A stretch of DNA of 64,000 nucleotides from Janthinobacterium saanense (GCF_014200675.1 NZ_JACHCI010000006.1:1-64000); one strand, 5' to 3'. Positions 18,142-28,109 are shown, counted from the first letter of the stretch. Notes: a model not told the origin generated them from the sequence alone. A program made the numbers and translations.

Positions 18142-20094
18142 TTAGCGCACTTTCCACACCTCGTTCGCCAGCACGCCATTCGCGTCGCCATCGAGCGACC
18201 ATGAGAAGGCGCCGCGCAGGTTCTGGTCCTTGACGTATTGCATCTTGGTGGCGATCACGGTCGGATCGTCATAGCTCCACCACTGTCCGCCAGCACCCGT
18301 GTACAGATACAGCTGCTTGGTGATCGGATGGTAGTAGCGCGTACCGGACTTGGCGACCAGCAGCTTGTAGTCCTCGATCCCTGCTTCATAAGAGCCAGGC
18401 GCCGCGCCCGTCGCCGTCTGATACAGGCCGTTGCCATTCGGTCCTGGCGCCACGCCGGTCCAGCCACGGCCATAGAACGGAATACCCAGCAACAGTTTGC
18501 TGCGCGGCACGCCGGCATTGATCATGTACTGGATCGCCCTGTCTGCCGTGTATTCGCGGATCACGCCGACCGATGGATCGGCCGGATCGGCAAACAGATG
18601 GGCATTGAAGTTGGTATTGTTTTCCCAACCACCATGGAAGTCGTAGGTCATCAGATTGATCCAGTCCAGCGACTGCGCATACTGGGCAGGCTCCGTATTG
18701 TCGATCTTGTCCTTGCCGGCGCCGACTGCCGCCGTCAACAAGTAGCGCTTGCCGGTGGTGGCGCCCAGCGCATCGAGCTGGCGGCGGAATTCCGCCAGCA
18801 GCAAGGTGAAGTTCTGCTTGTCGGCCGGGCTGGCCGTGTTGTATGGCTGGCCGCCACCCATCGGGTATTCCCAATCGATGTCGATGCCGTCAAACACGTT
18901 GACTGCCGCTGCTGCTCCACCACGGCCGCCCTGCACTGGCAGGTTGCCCTTGATGTAGATGTCGATGCAGGAGCTGACCATCTGCTTGCGCAGCGCATCG
19001 GTGGCCGAACCGGCCGAGAAGAACTTCGACCAGCTCCAGCCGCCCAGGGAAATGAAGACCTTGAGGTTGGGATTGGCCGCCTTCAGCTTTTTGAGCTGCA
19101 GGAAGTTGCCCGACAACGGCGCATCCCACGGTATGGCCTGGCCATCGACGGTGCGTACCGGCGTGCGGATGTAGTCGGCCTCGGCATCGCCGCCCGTGCC
19201 TGCATCCGATGCATTCGGATTCGTCGCGCCCGGCTCGGCCTTGGTGATCATGTCGCACACATAGCCGCCGTTCTTGGCGTAGATATTACCGAAGGCGTAG
19301 TTAATGAAGGTCAGCTTGCTGGCCGTGCCGCTGCTCTGGATATTGGCCACTTCATAACCGCGCTGATACACGCCCCACTGCGCAAAATAGGCGCCGACTT
19401 CGCGGCCATTTGGCGTCGGTGTCGGGGTTGGTGTTGGAGTCGGTGTTGGAGTCGGCGTCGGTGTCGGCGTAGGAGTTGGGGTAGGCGTCGGGGTGGGAGT
19501 TGGCGTCGGCGTGGTGCTGCAGTTGTCGACGATGGTCCATTGCTTGCCGGTGCCAGGGCCGCCATTATTGGTGGCCGGATTATCGCCTTGCGTCCAGTAG
19601 TTGGCGCGGTAATTGACGCCGTTATAGCTGACGGTGGCGCCGCCGCTGTAGGCCGTGGTGGCAACCCAGGCCAGGGCGCAGGCGCTGGCGGCCGCCGCGT
19701 CAGCCGTGGGCCCAGGCGCGGCGGCCTGGGCAGGCGCTGGCGTCGGGGCAGGCGTGGGTGCCGGCGACTGCGTGGGCGTCGGGGTCGTGTCGGCGCCGCA
19801 AATGCCGCCGGAGCTCCACAGGCTAGGCGAGGCAACCGGATTCCAGCCGGAACCGGCGTAATCGGTCTGCGCTACCAGCGCAGTGTAGGTGCCGCCCTGG
19901 TAAGTGACCACTGCGCCAGCCGCATACGTGCCACCCTCTTGCCAGGCGGTGCAGGCGACCGTGCTGGCTGCCAGCATCTTCGACGCGGCTGGCGAGCTGG
20001 CCTCGCCGCTGCCACCGCATGCCGCCAGCACACCGCCGCTGGCGACACATAACATCATATTCCTGATCGTTTTTCTGAGTATTAAATTTTCCAC
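18142..20094 (-). CDS. Modular secreted chitinase (GH18) with two carbohydrate-binding modules
   Basis: 650-aa exported enzyme hydrolysing chitin. An N-terminal signal ends in a lipobox-like GVLAACGG. A CBM5/12-type chitin-binding module follows (about 47-98, CTAWQEGGTYAAGAVVTYQG), then a Pro/Thr linker, a second CBM (about 137-190), a long Thr-Pro repeat linker (about 195-230), and a GH18 barrel. The catalytic motif DGIDIDWEYP gives the acid Glu, and YDFHGGWE and the C-terminal WSLDGD are typical of GH18. The start is GTG at 20094, backed by AGGAG 6 nt upstream. Inverted-repeat elements lie upstream. Confidence 0.93.
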   Translation of the reverse strand: MENLILRKTIRNMMLCVASGGVLAACGGSGEASSPAASKMLAASTVACTAWQEGGTYAAGAVVTYQGGTYTALVAQTDYAGSGWNPVASPSLWSSGGICGADTTPTPTQSPAPTPAPTPAPAQAAAPGPTADAAAASACALAWVATTAYSGGATVSYNGVNYRANYWTQGDNPATNNGGPGTGKQWTIVDNCSTTPTPTPTPTPTPTPTPTPTPTPTPTPTPTPTPTPNGREVGAYFAQWGVYQRGYEVANIQSSGTASKLTFINYAFGNIYAKNGGYVCDMITKAEPGATNPNASDAGTGGDAEADYIRTPVRTVDGQAIPWDAPLSGNFLQLKKLKAANPNLKVFISLGGWSWSKFFSAGSATDALRKQMVSSCIDIYIKGNLPVQGGRGGAAAAVNVFDGIDIDWEYPMGGGQPYNTASPADKQNFTLLLAEFRRQLDALGATTGKRYLLTAAVGAGKDKIDNTEPAQYAQSLDWINLMTYDFHGGWENNTNFNAHLFADPADPSVGVIREYTADRAIQYMINAGVPRSKLLLGIPFYGRGWTGVAPGPNGNGLYQTATGAAPGSYEAGIEDYKLLVAKSGTRYYHPITKQLYLYTGAGGQWWSYDDPTVIATKMQYVKDQNLRGAFSWSLDGDANGVLANEVWKVR

Positions 20095-20440
20095 GCTATC
20101 TCCTGTCTGGGTTTGCGGAAGACGACTCTTTGTTTTAGATAAATAATGACCCTGTGGATTGTTACAGTTGCGTGACGAGCATGCTGCTGAAGAAATAGGT
20201 AGTCAAGTGGTTTTGCAGTGGCATCAAACAGGTCAATACCACTTAGCTCAAAATTCAACTGAGCTTAGAAAAATGGCGTGTTGTCCTACTGGAGGAAACA
20301 CAAAATGCAGGGGGAAGGAGGAAAAAAGCGATATTGCCTTGGAGGAACATACCAATTTTGACAATATTGAAAGTGGTATTGCACTGGCTTTATGAGGACA
20401 GGACGGGCGCCTGCCAGGCCGCCCGCCAGTGCTACAAGAA
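20095..20440. promoter_or_regulatory. 346-bp chitinase upstream region with paired inverted repeats
   Basis: No gene is supported here. CAATACCACTT (20234-20244) and AAGTGGTATTG (20371-20381) form a perfect 11-bp inverted repeat 126 bp apart. Each lies in a TGGTATTG context resembling operators of GntR/HutC-type N-acetylglucosamine regulators (DasR, YvoA/NagR), as recalled from those families. The region is AT-rich compared with its surroundings. It also contains a poly-purine stretch around 20295-20330. Confidence 0.5.
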
Positions 20441-21784
20441 TTACTGCGCCAGATCAAACACCGCCATCGATTCGACGTGCGACGTATGCGGGAACATATT
20501 GACCACGCCAGCCTTGCTCAAGGTGTAGCCCGCTTCCAAGGCCAGGATGCCCGCATCGCGCGCCAGGGTAGACGGGCTGCACGAGACGTAGACGATACGC
20601 TTGGGCAGCAGGTCCGGGCGCGTTTGCGCCAGACCCACCAAGGCCTGGCACAGGGCCATGGCGCCATCGCGCGGCGGGTCGACCAGGATGCGGTCAAACT
20701 TGCCCAGGGCGATCAGGTCATCTGTCGTCACTTCAAACAGGTTGCGCGTGAAGAAAGAAGTCTTCGCCGACAAGCCATTGGCTAACGCGTTTTCCAGCGC
20801 GCGCTCGGTCAAAGTGGTACTGCCTTCGATGCCAACCACTTCACTGCCTTGCGTCGCCAGCGGCAGGGTGAAGTTGCCCAGGCCGCAGAACAGGTCGGCC
20901 ACGCGGTCTTGCGGCTGCACTTCGAGCAGGCGCAAGGCTTTCGATACCAGCACGCGGTTGATGTGGTGGTTCACCTGGGTAAAGTCGACCGGCTTGAACG
21001 GCATCTTGACGCCAAATTCGGGCAGCAAATAATGCAGCTGCTTGTCCAGCGGATAGAACGGCACGGCCGTTTCCGGGCCCTTTACCTGCAACCACCATTG
21101 CACGCCATATTCGTCGGCAAACGCCTTGAGCTTGCTTTCATCTTCGCCCGTCAATGGCGCCATGATGCGCAAGACCATGGCGGTCACGTCTTCGCCCACG
21201 GCCAGTTCGATCTGCGGCATCTGGTCGAAGATCGACAGCGAAGCGACCAGCGCGCGCAGCGGCAGCAGCATGGCGGAAATATGCGGCGGCAGGATCTCGC
21301 AGCTGTCCATGTCGGCCACGAAAGCCGATTTCTTTTCATGGAAACCGACCAGCACGGCATCTTTTTTCTTGACGTGGCGCACCGACAGGCGGGCGCGGTA
21401 GCGGTAGCCCCAGGTCGGGCCGTACATCGGACGCATGATGTTGAGCGGACGCACCTTGCCGATATGCCACAGATTATCTTCCAGCACGCGCTGCTTGATG
21501 GCGACCTGGGCCGATGGCTCCAGATGCTGCATGGAACAGCCGCCGCAGTTATCGAAATGCTTGCACTTGGGCGTGATGCGCATCGCCGATTCGCGGTGCA
21601 GCACCGTCATGCGGGCCATTTCCCAGTTTTTCTTTTTCTTGTAGGTGACAAAACTGACCCGCTCGCCCGGCAAAGCGCCTTCGACAAACACGACTTTGCC
21701 CGGCGTGCCGTCTTCGTTTTCAATATGGCCGACGCCGCGGGCGTCCATGTCGAGCGATTTGATTTCGATGATATTTTCTTGCAT
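20441..21784 (-). CDS. rlmD: 23S rRNA (uracil(1939)-C5)-methyltransferase RlmD
   Basis: 447 aa from the ATG at 21784 (MQENIIEIKSLDMDARGVG). An N-terminal TRAM domain (about 1-60) precedes the Fe-S cysteine set CKHFDNCGGC with a distal Cys in the CEILPP region. The methyltransferase fold follows, with VADLFCGLGNF as SAM motif, ILVDPPRDGA and catalytic VYVSCSPSTLARD. An in-frame TTG at 21793 is less likely. The protein best fits RlmD (RumA), although TrmA-family subtypes are close. No clear ribosome site. A gap of 195 bp separates it from rpoS. Confidence 0.92.
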   Translation of the reverse strand: MQENIIEIKSLDMDARGVGHIENEDGTPGKVVFVEGALPGERVSFVTYKKKKNWEMARMTVLHRESAMRITPKCKHFDNCGGCSMQHLEPSAQVAIKQRVLEDNLWHIGKVRPLNIMRPMYGPTWGYRYRARLSVRHVKKKDAVLVGFHEKKSAFVADMDSCEILPPHISAMLLPLRALVASLSIFDQMPQIELAVGEDVTAMVLRIMAPLTGEDESKLKAFADEYGVQWWLQVKGPETAVPFYPLDKQLHYLLPEFGVKMPFKPVDFTQVNHHINRVLVSKALRLLEVQPQDRVADLFCGLGNFTLPLATQGSEVVGIEGSTTLTERALENALANGLSAKTSFFTRNLFEVTTDDLIALGKFDRILVDPPRDGAMALCQALVGLAQTRPDLLPKRIVYVSCSPSTLARDAGILALEAGYTLSKAGVVNMFPHTSHVESMAVFDLAQ

Positions 21785-21979
21785 AGCGATCAATAGATAA
21801 GAGTGGGCCGGGGCGCAGGGCCGCGCTGGAACTTGTAGGAATGGGGAAAGGTCAGGCGCCGCGAGCGGGGCGTATGATAGCAGATGCCGACCTGCTTAAG
21901 TCCGCAGCGTAGCTGCGCCAATCAGCATGAATTGAAAAATAAGCATGACAGCGCCGCCATGCGCCTTGCAACAGACCTG

Positions 21980-23008
21980 CTAAAGCAAGGAATCCCTGAC
22001 GACGCCGCGAGCTGCCATCGCGCGTTTGAGTTTGATCAGCGCTTCCTGCTGGATCTGGCGCACGCGTTCGCGCGTCACGCCCATTTCTTCGGCCAGGGTT
22101 TCCAGCGTGGCCGGATCGTCGTTGTCCAGGCCGAAGCGGCGCATGATGACGATACGCTGCTTGTCGGGCAGCTTGGTCAGCCAGTCGCGCACCAGCACCG
22201 TCATTTCATGGTGTTCGGCGCGCGCATCGGGGCTGTCTTCGGCGGCGCCGGGCAGCATGTCCATCAGGGACGACTGGGGATCGTTGTCGAGCGGGGCGTC
22301 GAGCGAGGTGGCGTGTTCGGACAGGGCCAGGATATCCTGCACTTCTTCCACCGGGCGGCCGACCAGGTGGGCGATGTCTTCGGCGGTGGCGTCCTTGCCG
22401 TCGTGGTGCTGCGCTTCGAGATGGTATTTGCCGCGCAGAATCTGGTTCAGTTCGCGCACCATGTGCACCGGCAGGCGCACGGTGCGGGCCTGGTTCATGA
22501 TGGCGCGCTCGATGCTCTGGCGTATCCACCAGGTGGCGTAGGTAGAGAAACGGAAACCGCGCTCGGGCTCGAACTTGTCGATGGCCCGCATCAGGCCGAT
22601 ATTGCCCTCTTCTATCATGTCGAGCAAGACCACGCCGCGGTTGATGTAATGCTTGGCAATCGACACGACCAGGCGCAGGTTGTGCTCGATCATGATTTGC
22701 CGGGCTTCAAAATTGCCCTGCTTGGCGAGGGTGGCGTAATGCACCTCTTGCGGCGCCGTCAGCAAGGGCCGCGTGCCGATCTGGTTCAGATAGTGCTGGG
22801 TGGTATCGGTCGAGAGCTCGGCCGCCAGCACTTTTTTCAATTCATCGACACTTTCAACCAGCACGCTGACGCTGGCAGCTTCACTGCCCTCGCCAGCCTC
22901 GACGGCATCGATACCGTCTTCGCCTACATCTTCCGTCACGATGTCGTCCGCGCCCTCTTCCGGCGGATCCGTTTCATCGTCCAGCTGGTCATGCGGCGCG
23001 TGTGTCAT
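21980..23008 (-). CDS. rpoS: RNA polymerase sigma factor RpoS
   Basis: Stationary-phase/general stress sigma factor, 342 aa. An acidic N-terminus (about 1-50) is followed by region 1.2 ([20 protein letters not shown]), region 2 ([47 protein letters not shown]), region 3 and region 4 ([20 protein letters not shown]). The nlpD stop lies 8 bp upstream, the standard nlpD-rpoS arrangement; in E. coli the main rpoS promoter lies inside nlpD. The end of the gene has no obvious U-rich terminator. Confidence 0.97.
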   Translation of the reverse strand: MTHAPHDQLDDETDPPEEGADDIVTEDVGEDGIDAVEAGEGSEAASVSVLVESVDELKKVLAAELSTDTTQHYLNQIGTRPLLTAPQEVHYATLAKQGNFEARQIMIEHNLRLVVSIAKHYINRGVVLLDMIEEGNIGLMRAIDKFEPERGFRFSTYATWWIRQSIERAIMNQARTVRLPVHMVRELNQILRGKYHLEAQHHDGKDATAEDIAHLVGRPVEEVQDILALSEHATSLDAPLDNDPQSSLMDMLPGAAEDSPDARAEHHEMTVLVRDWLTKLPDKQRIVIMRRFGLDNDDPATLETLAEEMGVTRERVRQIQQEALIKLKRAMAARGVVRDSLL

Positions 23009-23016
23009 TGCTTTAC

Positions 23017-23958
23017 CTAACGGTTAGGCAGGAATTTCGAAGGATCGACAGGTTTACCTTGTTGCCGGATTTCAAAGTGCAGCTTCACGCGGTCCGCATC
23101 GGAATCGCCCATTTCAGCGATCGTCTGGCCCTTGGTGACATTCTGCCCTTCCTTCACCAGGATGCTGCGGTTATGCGCATAAGCCGACAATAAACTATTA
23201 CTGTGCTTCACGATAACAAGATTACCATAACCACGGATTCCACTCCCGGCATACATGACTTTTCCTGCACCCGCTGCCACCACCGGCTGGCCGGCCTTGC
23301 CGGCGATGTCGACGCCCTTGTTCTTGCCTTCGTCAAAAGTAGCGATGACCTTGCCTTCGGTAGGCCAGATCCAGCCTATCTTGTCGTCGCCAGCGGACTG
23401 CGCCGCAGACGCCGCTGCGGCTGGCACTGGCGCGGCGGCCACGACGGCCGGTGCCGGCGTGGTGGCCGCCGCCGAGGCCGGCTTGGCGGCAGGCGCATCG
23501 CCATCGGCGCGCAGCTCAGCCAGGGTAGCATCGGAATAGGGACGCTTCTCGCCGCGCGGACCGGTTTTCTTTTGCACCGCCGGCGTCGCCGGGCGCGTTT
23601 CTATCGGTGGCGCCATCACGACAGCCGAGGTCTGGGCGCCGCCCGTGTCGCCATTTGGCGGCAGCACGCGCAGCACCTGGTCCACCTTGATGTCGTTCGG
23701 ATTGCTCAAATCATTCCACGTCACCAGATCGCGGTAATTCTGTCCATGCTCGAGGGCGATGCGCAACAGGGTATCGCCGCGCTTGACCGTGTAGAAGGCG
23801 GGGTCGCGATCCCGGCCATCGTTGGCCGCCGCAGTATTGGTCGTTGTCGGCTGACGCTCCACCACCGGCGCCTGGACACCGGTGGTGCCGCAGCCGCTGA
23901 GGATGGCAGCCAAGGTGATGCTGCCTATGAGTAGCTTACTTTTCTTAATCATTCGCAT
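23017..23958 (-). CDS. nlpD: NlpD-type LysM/M23 murein hydrolase activator
   Basis: Outer-membrane lipoprotein that activates AmiC-type amidases in daughter-cell separation; 313 aa. The lipobox is ILSGCGT (Cys23). A LysM domain follows ([20 protein letters not shown], about 57-100), then an Ala/Pro linker and a degenerate M23 domain (about 195-313). The catalytic HxH of true M23 peptidases is not visible ([20 protein letters not shown] has single His residues), consistent with an activator. An in-frame ATG at 23952 (MIKKSK) is also possible. Confidence 0.93.
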   Translation of the reverse strand: MRMIKKSKLLIGSITLAAILSGCGTTGVQAPVVERQPTTTNTAAANDGRDRDPAFYTVKRGDTLLRIALEHGQNYRDLVTWNDLSNPNDIKVDQVLRVLPPNGDTGGAQTSAVVMAPPIETRPATPAVQKKTGPRGEKRPYSDATLAELRADGDAPAAKPASAAATTPAPAVVAAAPVPAAAASAAQSAGDDKIGWIWPTEGKVIATFDEGKNKGVDIAGKAGQPVVAAGAGKVMYAGSGIRGYGNLVIVKHSNSLLSAYAHNRSILVKEGQNVTKGQTIAEMGDSDADRVKLHFEIRQQGKPVDPSKFLPNR

Positions 23959-23994
23959 GTAATTGTATGTCCTGCTTGCTATCCGATCCGGGGA

Positions 23995-24840
23995 TCATAT
24001 GGTGCCCGGGCGCAAAGGCACGAAATGGCAATCTTCCAGGGTCTGGCTGGTCCATTCCATCTTCGCCACCCGGGTAATCAATTGTAAATGCTGCAATTTG
24101 GCGCCTACCGGCGCGACCAGACGCCCGCCTATCGTCAGCTGTTCCAACAAGGCATGCGGCACTTCCAGGCCGGCTGCGGCAAGGATGATCCCGTCAAAGG
24201 GCGCCGCCTGCGGCAGGCCTAGCATACCATCTCCGTACTGCAAACGCAGATTCGACACGCGCAGCGGCCGCAGATTGGACTTCGCCAGCTCATGCAGCGG
24301 CTTGATGCGCTCGATCGAAAACACGTCTTTTGCCACCTGCGACAGCACGGCCGCCTGGTAGCCGCAGCCGGTGCCGATCTCCAGCACCCGCAGCAGCGGC
24401 TTCCCCTGGCGCATGGCTTCGATCATGCGGGCAACGATGTAGGGCTGGGAAATCGTCTGGTGATGGCCGATCGGCAGCGAGGCGTCGATATACGCTTGCG
24501 AAGCCAGCGCCTCATCCATGAACAGATGGCGCGGCACGGCCAGCATGGCGTCCAGCACGACATGATCGTGCACGCCCTGCTTTTCGATGCGGGCCACCAT
24601 GGCGCGCCGCACGGCTTCGGAGACCAGCGGGTTTTGCCGCGACGGCGCTAACGCTGATGCCGGCGCCCGCTCATGCCCCGGTCCCTGCACACTGCGGCCC
24701 GCGCTTTGCGCCGCATTCTGCGTCGCCGTCTGTGGCGTGGCCACGCGCGATTGCGCCAGCGACTGCGCCCCGCCCTGCCGGGCAGGCTTGCCGGCCAGCG
24801 AGTCCAGGGTCAGGGGAAAGTTGCGCGGCTTGTCGCTCAT
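23995..24840 (-). CDS. pcm: Protein-L-isoaspartate O-methyltransferase
   Basis: Repairs isoaspartyl residues in aged proteins using SAM; 281 aa. The catalytic part begins near residue 70 and has the SAM motif [15 protein letters not shown] and [18 protein letters not shown]. The first 60-70 residues are a Gln/Ala/Ser-rich low-complexity extension not found in the typical 210-aa enzyme. The ATG overlaps the surE stop (ATGA), so surE-pcm-nlpD-rpoS reads as one unit, as in many proteobacteria. Confidence 0.94.
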   Translation of the reverse strand: MSDKPRNFPLTLDSLAGKPARQGGAQSLAQSRVATPQTATQNAAQSAGRSVQGPGHERAPASALAPSRQNPLVSEAVRRAMVARIEKQGVHDHVVLDAMLAVPRHLFMDEALASQAYIDASLPIGHHQTISQPYIVARMIEAMRQGKPLLRVLEIGTGCGYQAAVLSQVAKDVFSIERIKPLHELAKSNLRPLRVSNLRLQYGDGMLGLPQAAPFDGIILAAAGLEVPHALLEQLTIGGRLVAPVGAKLQHLQLITRVAKMEWTSQTLEDCHFVPLRPGTI

Positions 24841-25574
24841 GCCAGCCCTTTTGCCAAGGCATCGAGTTCGCTGTGGTGTGTCAAGTCGATCTGTAGCGGC
24901 GTGATCGATACCTGCCCTTGTGACACGGCGTGAAAATCCGTGCCGGGTCCGCTTTCCCTGACCACGCCGACGGGACCGATCCAGAAGATTTCGCGTCCGC
25001 GCGGGTCGAGCGCGCGTATCACCGGTTCGGCCGAATGGCGCCGGCCCAGGCGGGTGGCGACCGTGCCACGCAATTGTTCGTAGGGGATGGCGGGAATGTT
25101 GACGTTCAGCAAATATGGCTGCTGCAAGTCGTCAAAGCGGCGCTCGACGATCTCCCTGGCCACGCGCGCGGCGGCGTCCAGATTGGCCCAGCCATACTCG
25201 GCTTGCGAAAAAGCGATGGCCGGGATGCCGAACAGATAGCCTTCCGTGGCGGCCGCCACGGTGCCCGAATACAGGGTGTCATCGCCCATATTGGGGCCGT
25301 TGTTGATGCCGGACACCACCAGGTCGGGCCGCTCCTGCAGCAAGCCCGTCAGCGCCACGTGCACGCAATCGGTGGGCGTGCCATTCACATAATAAAAGCC
25401 ATTGGCTGCCTTGTGCAGCGACAAAGGCCGGTCCAGCGACAGCGAGTTCGAAGCGCCGGAGCGGTTGCTGTCGGGCGCAACCACCACCACTTCGGCGATA
25501 GCCGCCAGTGCATCGGCCAGGGCTTGCAAGCCGGGTGCGAGGTAGCCATCGTCGTTACTGATAAGAATTCTCAT
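24837..25574 (-). CDS. surE: 5'/3'-nucleotidase SurE
   Basis: Stationary-phase survival phosphatase acting on nucleoside monophosphates, 245 aa. The metal-binding N-terminus [15 protein letters not shown] has the diagnostic [22 protein letters not shown] and [20 protein letters not shown] complete the active site. First gene of the surE-pcm-nlpD-rpoS run; its ATG lies 72 bp past the stop of the TPR ATPase on the same strand. Confidence 0.96.
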   Translation of the reverse strand: MRILISNDDGYLAPGLQALADALAAIAEVVVVAPDSNRSGASNSLSLDRPLSLHKAANGFYYVNGTPTDCVHVALTGLLQERPDLVVSGINNGPNMGDDTLYSGTVAAATEGYLFGIPAIAFSQAEYGWANLDAAARVAREIVERRFDDLQQPYLLNVNIPAIPYEQLRGTVATRLGRRHSAEPVIRALDPRGREIFWIGPVGVVRESGPGTDFHAVSQGQVSITPLQIDLTHHSELDALAKGLA

Positions 25575-25646
25575 AACGAGATTTTACCTGAAGCAATGCC
25601 CCCGCTGCGCGTACGGAACAGCCTTATTTGATATTGTTGACACTGC

Positions 25647-28088
25647 TTAGCGCTGTTCTATGCGCGCCTCCGACAGCGCCCCCTCCAGCGCCAGCACCTC
25701 GTCTTCCTGCAAGGCCAGCAAGGCCGGCAGGTCGCCCTGCAGTTTGTACATTCTTTTCAGCTGGGCCATGCCGCGCTTGCGCAGCCTGCCCGGCACGCCG
25801 GGACGCAGCAAACAAGACTTCAAATGCTCGACCAGCTCACCGGCCTGATGGTATTGCTCGCGCTCTATCATGCCCTGCAACATGCCTATCATGCCTTCGA
25901 GCGTATCGGGTTCCGTGGCGCGCGCGGCCAGGATGGTTTCCTGCAGCCGACGCGCGCCATTGAGCATGCTTTCTTCCTGCGCGCGGGGCGCGCCGCCGCT
26001 GCGGCCGTTCAGCAACCGGTCACTGCCGCTGAGCACGGCGTCTTCCAGCAGGCGTGCCGCCTCGCTCTCGCCCTGCTGCTGCAAGGTGCCGGCCAGTTGT
26101 TTTTTACTGTGCAAGGTATCCAGGTGGTCCTCGCCCAGCAGGCGCGCATGCACTTCCAGCACTTGCTCCTGCACGCTGCGGGCGGCATTGAGGTCGCCAC
26201 GGCGCAGCAGGGCCTCGGCCAGCTTGCGTTGGCTCAGCAAGGTTTCCGGATGATCGAGGCCCAGGGTGCGCTCGCGCGCCGCCACCTGGTTTTCATGCAG
26301 CAGGCGCGCGCCTGCCCAGTCGCCCTGGCCTGCCAGCACTTCGGCCAGGCGGTCGCGCGTGGCCAGAGTGGCCGCATGGTCCGGCCCCAGGCGCCGCTCC
26401 TGCACCTGCAAGACCGCATCCAGCAATTGCCGCGCGCCCTCGAAGTCAGCCTGGCGCAGCAGGATTTGCGCCAGCGTCAGCTTGCTGTGCAGGGTATCGC
26501 CATGCTCGGCGCCGAACAGGCGCGCGCGCGCCGTCACTACCATATCGAGCACGGCCTGCGCTTGCGGCAAGCAGTCCATCTGCAGCAAGGTCAGCGCACG
26601 GCTATCCATGGCACCCAGGGTCAAGGGATGTTCGGTGCCCAGCAACTGGAGGTAGCTGGCCAGCACCACATCCTGCAAGTGCAGCGCCCCGGCATGGTCG
26701 TGCTGCAACACCAGCGTTTGCGCCAGGCAAGCCTTGGCAGCCAGGGTATCGGGATGCTCGCTGCCTTGCAGGCGGGCGCGCGTGCTGACCACATCTTCAT
26801 CGAGGAAGCGCGCCTCGTCGAGCTTGCCCAGCTGGCGCAGCAAGCGCGCCATGCCGCTCTTGGCGGCCAGGGTATCAACATGTTCCTCGCCCAGTATGCG
26901 CACGCGGATCTCGACGCTTTGCCGCATTGCATCGAGCGCCTGCGCCATGCGGCCATCTTTCCGGTACAGCTCGCCCAAACGCCCCAGGTCGCGCGCCAGC
27001 GGCAAGGCCACGGCCCGCCCGGGCTCGAGCAGCAAGGCATTGTGCGCTTCATTGATGGCGGCCAGCAAATGGATTTCACGGCTCGATTGCCATGGAAAGT
27101 AGCCACCCGTCAGCCAGTGCAAAAACGCTTCGAAGGTACGCGTCAGCGAGAAACGGTCGCCGCCCTGGTCTATGCGCACGGCCAGTTGCTCGCCATAGGC
27201 AAAGGTCTTGGTCTGCTGCAATTGCACTTCATCAAAATAACTGTCGAGCGAGATCTGCGGCAAGCCATAGGAAACGCGCAGCAGGCGCTCGAACATGGGC
27301 TGGAAGCCGGCGATGCTCTTTTGCGCATCGCCACGGCGCCACTCGGCCCGCTGGGCGCCATCGCCCATTTCGATGCGCGACGGCAGCGGGTACACCAGCA
27401 GCGGCCGCTGCTCATCTTCATGGCTGCGGCGGTATTCGATGGCCCGCGTGACCAGCGCGTCGACGCCTTCCAGGCTTTGCCGGTTCGGCGTGAACACCAC
27501 TACCAGTTTTTTTGGCAGCAAGGTGGTGCAGATGCCGGCGCTGTCGGTGCGCCCCGTGCGCGAATCGACCAGCACGTAGCGGAAATGCGCGGCCAGGGTA
27601 TCGGCAAAGCAGCGGAACAGGGCCGGGCAGGCATCGAATAACTGATCCCAGCGCATCTGCGCCAGGCGCTCGCTGTAGCTGGCGTCGAAACGCCCCGCCC
27701 GCATCAGGTACAAGGGACTGCCCTCATCCACCCGCACCACGTATTGCTGCCAGTCGATGGCGTCGAGCACGCGCTGGGCCAGCGCCTCGTCGTCGGCATG
27801 CCGGCTTGCCGGCTCAAGGCGGAAACGTTCCAGTTGCTGGCGGCAGGCTTCGAAAAACTCCAGCACGCCGGGCCGTTCTTCGTGCTGCTCGAAATAATGG
27901 TGCAAGCCGGGCGCTTCCATGTCCCAGTCCAGCATCAGTACCGGCACGCTGGCGTTTTCACGGCGCGCCAGCAGCACGGCGATATTCGACAGCGCCATGG
28001 TGCGGCCGGTACCCCCTTTGTAGGAATAAAAGGTGACCACTTCGCCAGGCGCGGTCAGTGGCGGCAGAGAAAGACGTTGGCATTCCAT
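25647..28088 (-). CDS. ParA/MinD-like KGGTGRT ATPase fused to kinesin-light-chain-type TPRs
   Basis: 813 aa. The N-terminal SIMIBI ATPase opens with VVTFYSYKGGTGRTMALSN: a deviant Walker A with Lys24 kept but Arg29 replacing the P-loop Lys. Then come LMLDWDMEAPGLHHYF and a Walker B-like VLVDSRTGRTDSAG near residue 175. After a spacer, about residues 360-700 carry seven roughly 42-residue repeats with an LGxDHxxTL core (TPR_10/12 type), and a helical C-terminus follows. The architecture resembles FxsT-type proteins of actinobacterial FxSxx-COOH systems and KGGVGR-variant ATPases. It starts 21 bp after a TIR gene (AGGGA 7 nt before the ATG), so the two form one operon. Function unknown. Confidence 0.85.
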   Translation of the reverse strand: MECQRLSLPPLTAPGEVVTFYSYKGGTGRTMALSNIAVLLARRENASVPVLMLDWDMEAPGLHHYFEQHEERPGVLEFFEACRQQLERFRLEPASRHADDEALAQRVLDAIDWQQYVVRVDEGSPLYLMRAGRFDASYSERLAQMRWDQLFDACPALFRCFADTLAAHFRYVLVDSRTGRTDSAGICTTLLPKKLVVVFTPNRQSLEGVDALVTRAIEYRRSHEDEQRPLLVYPLPSRIEMGDGAQRAEWRRGDAQKSIAGFQPMFERLLRVSYGLPQISLDSYFDEVQLQQTKTFAYGEQLAVRIDQGGDRFSLTRTFEAFLHWLTGGYFPWQSSREIHLLAAINEAHNALLLEPGRAVALPLARDLGRLGELYRKDGRMAQALDAMRQSVEIRVRILGEEHVDTLAAKSGMARLLRQLGKLDEARFLDEDVVSTRARLQGSEHPDTLAAKACLAQTLVLQHDHAGALHLQDVVLASYLQLLGTEHPLTLGAMDSRALTLLQMDCLPQAQAVLDMVVTARARLFGAEHGDTLHSKLTLAQILLRQADFEGARQLLDAVLQVQERRLGPDHAATLATRDRLAEVLAGQGDWAGARLLHENQVAARERTLGLDHPETLLSQRKLAEALLRRGDLNAARSVQEQVLEVHARLLGEDHLDTLHSKKQLAGTLQQQGESEAARLLEDAVLSGSDRLLNGRSGGAPRAQEESMLNGARRLQETILAARATEPDTLEGMIGMLQGMIEREQYHQAGELVEHLKSCLLRPGVPGRLRKRGMAQLKRMYKLQGDLPALLALQEDEVLALEGALSEARIEQR

Positions 28089-28109
28089 GACAGTTCCCTT
28101 TTGCGTGGA

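Noticed and set aside
19411-19514. Short regular repeats that could suggest a CRISPR-like array
   Set aside because: Hexamer repeats inside the chitinase frame encoding Thr-Pro; no spacers and no cas genes.
18238-20052. 604-aa frame opposite the chitinase, rich in Arg and Gly
   Set aside because: Shadow frame; the Arg/Gly richness comes from the reverse complement of the Thr-Pro and Ala linkers.
20159-20395. 78-aa frame upstream of the chitinase
   Set aside because: It starts with TTG, has no ribosome site, and its composition does not match neighbouring genes; the region is better explained as regulatory DNA.
25824-27641. 605-aa frame opposite the TPR ATPase with repeated Gln/Leu segments
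   Set aside because: The apparent repeats are the antisense image of the TPRs; no ribosome site.
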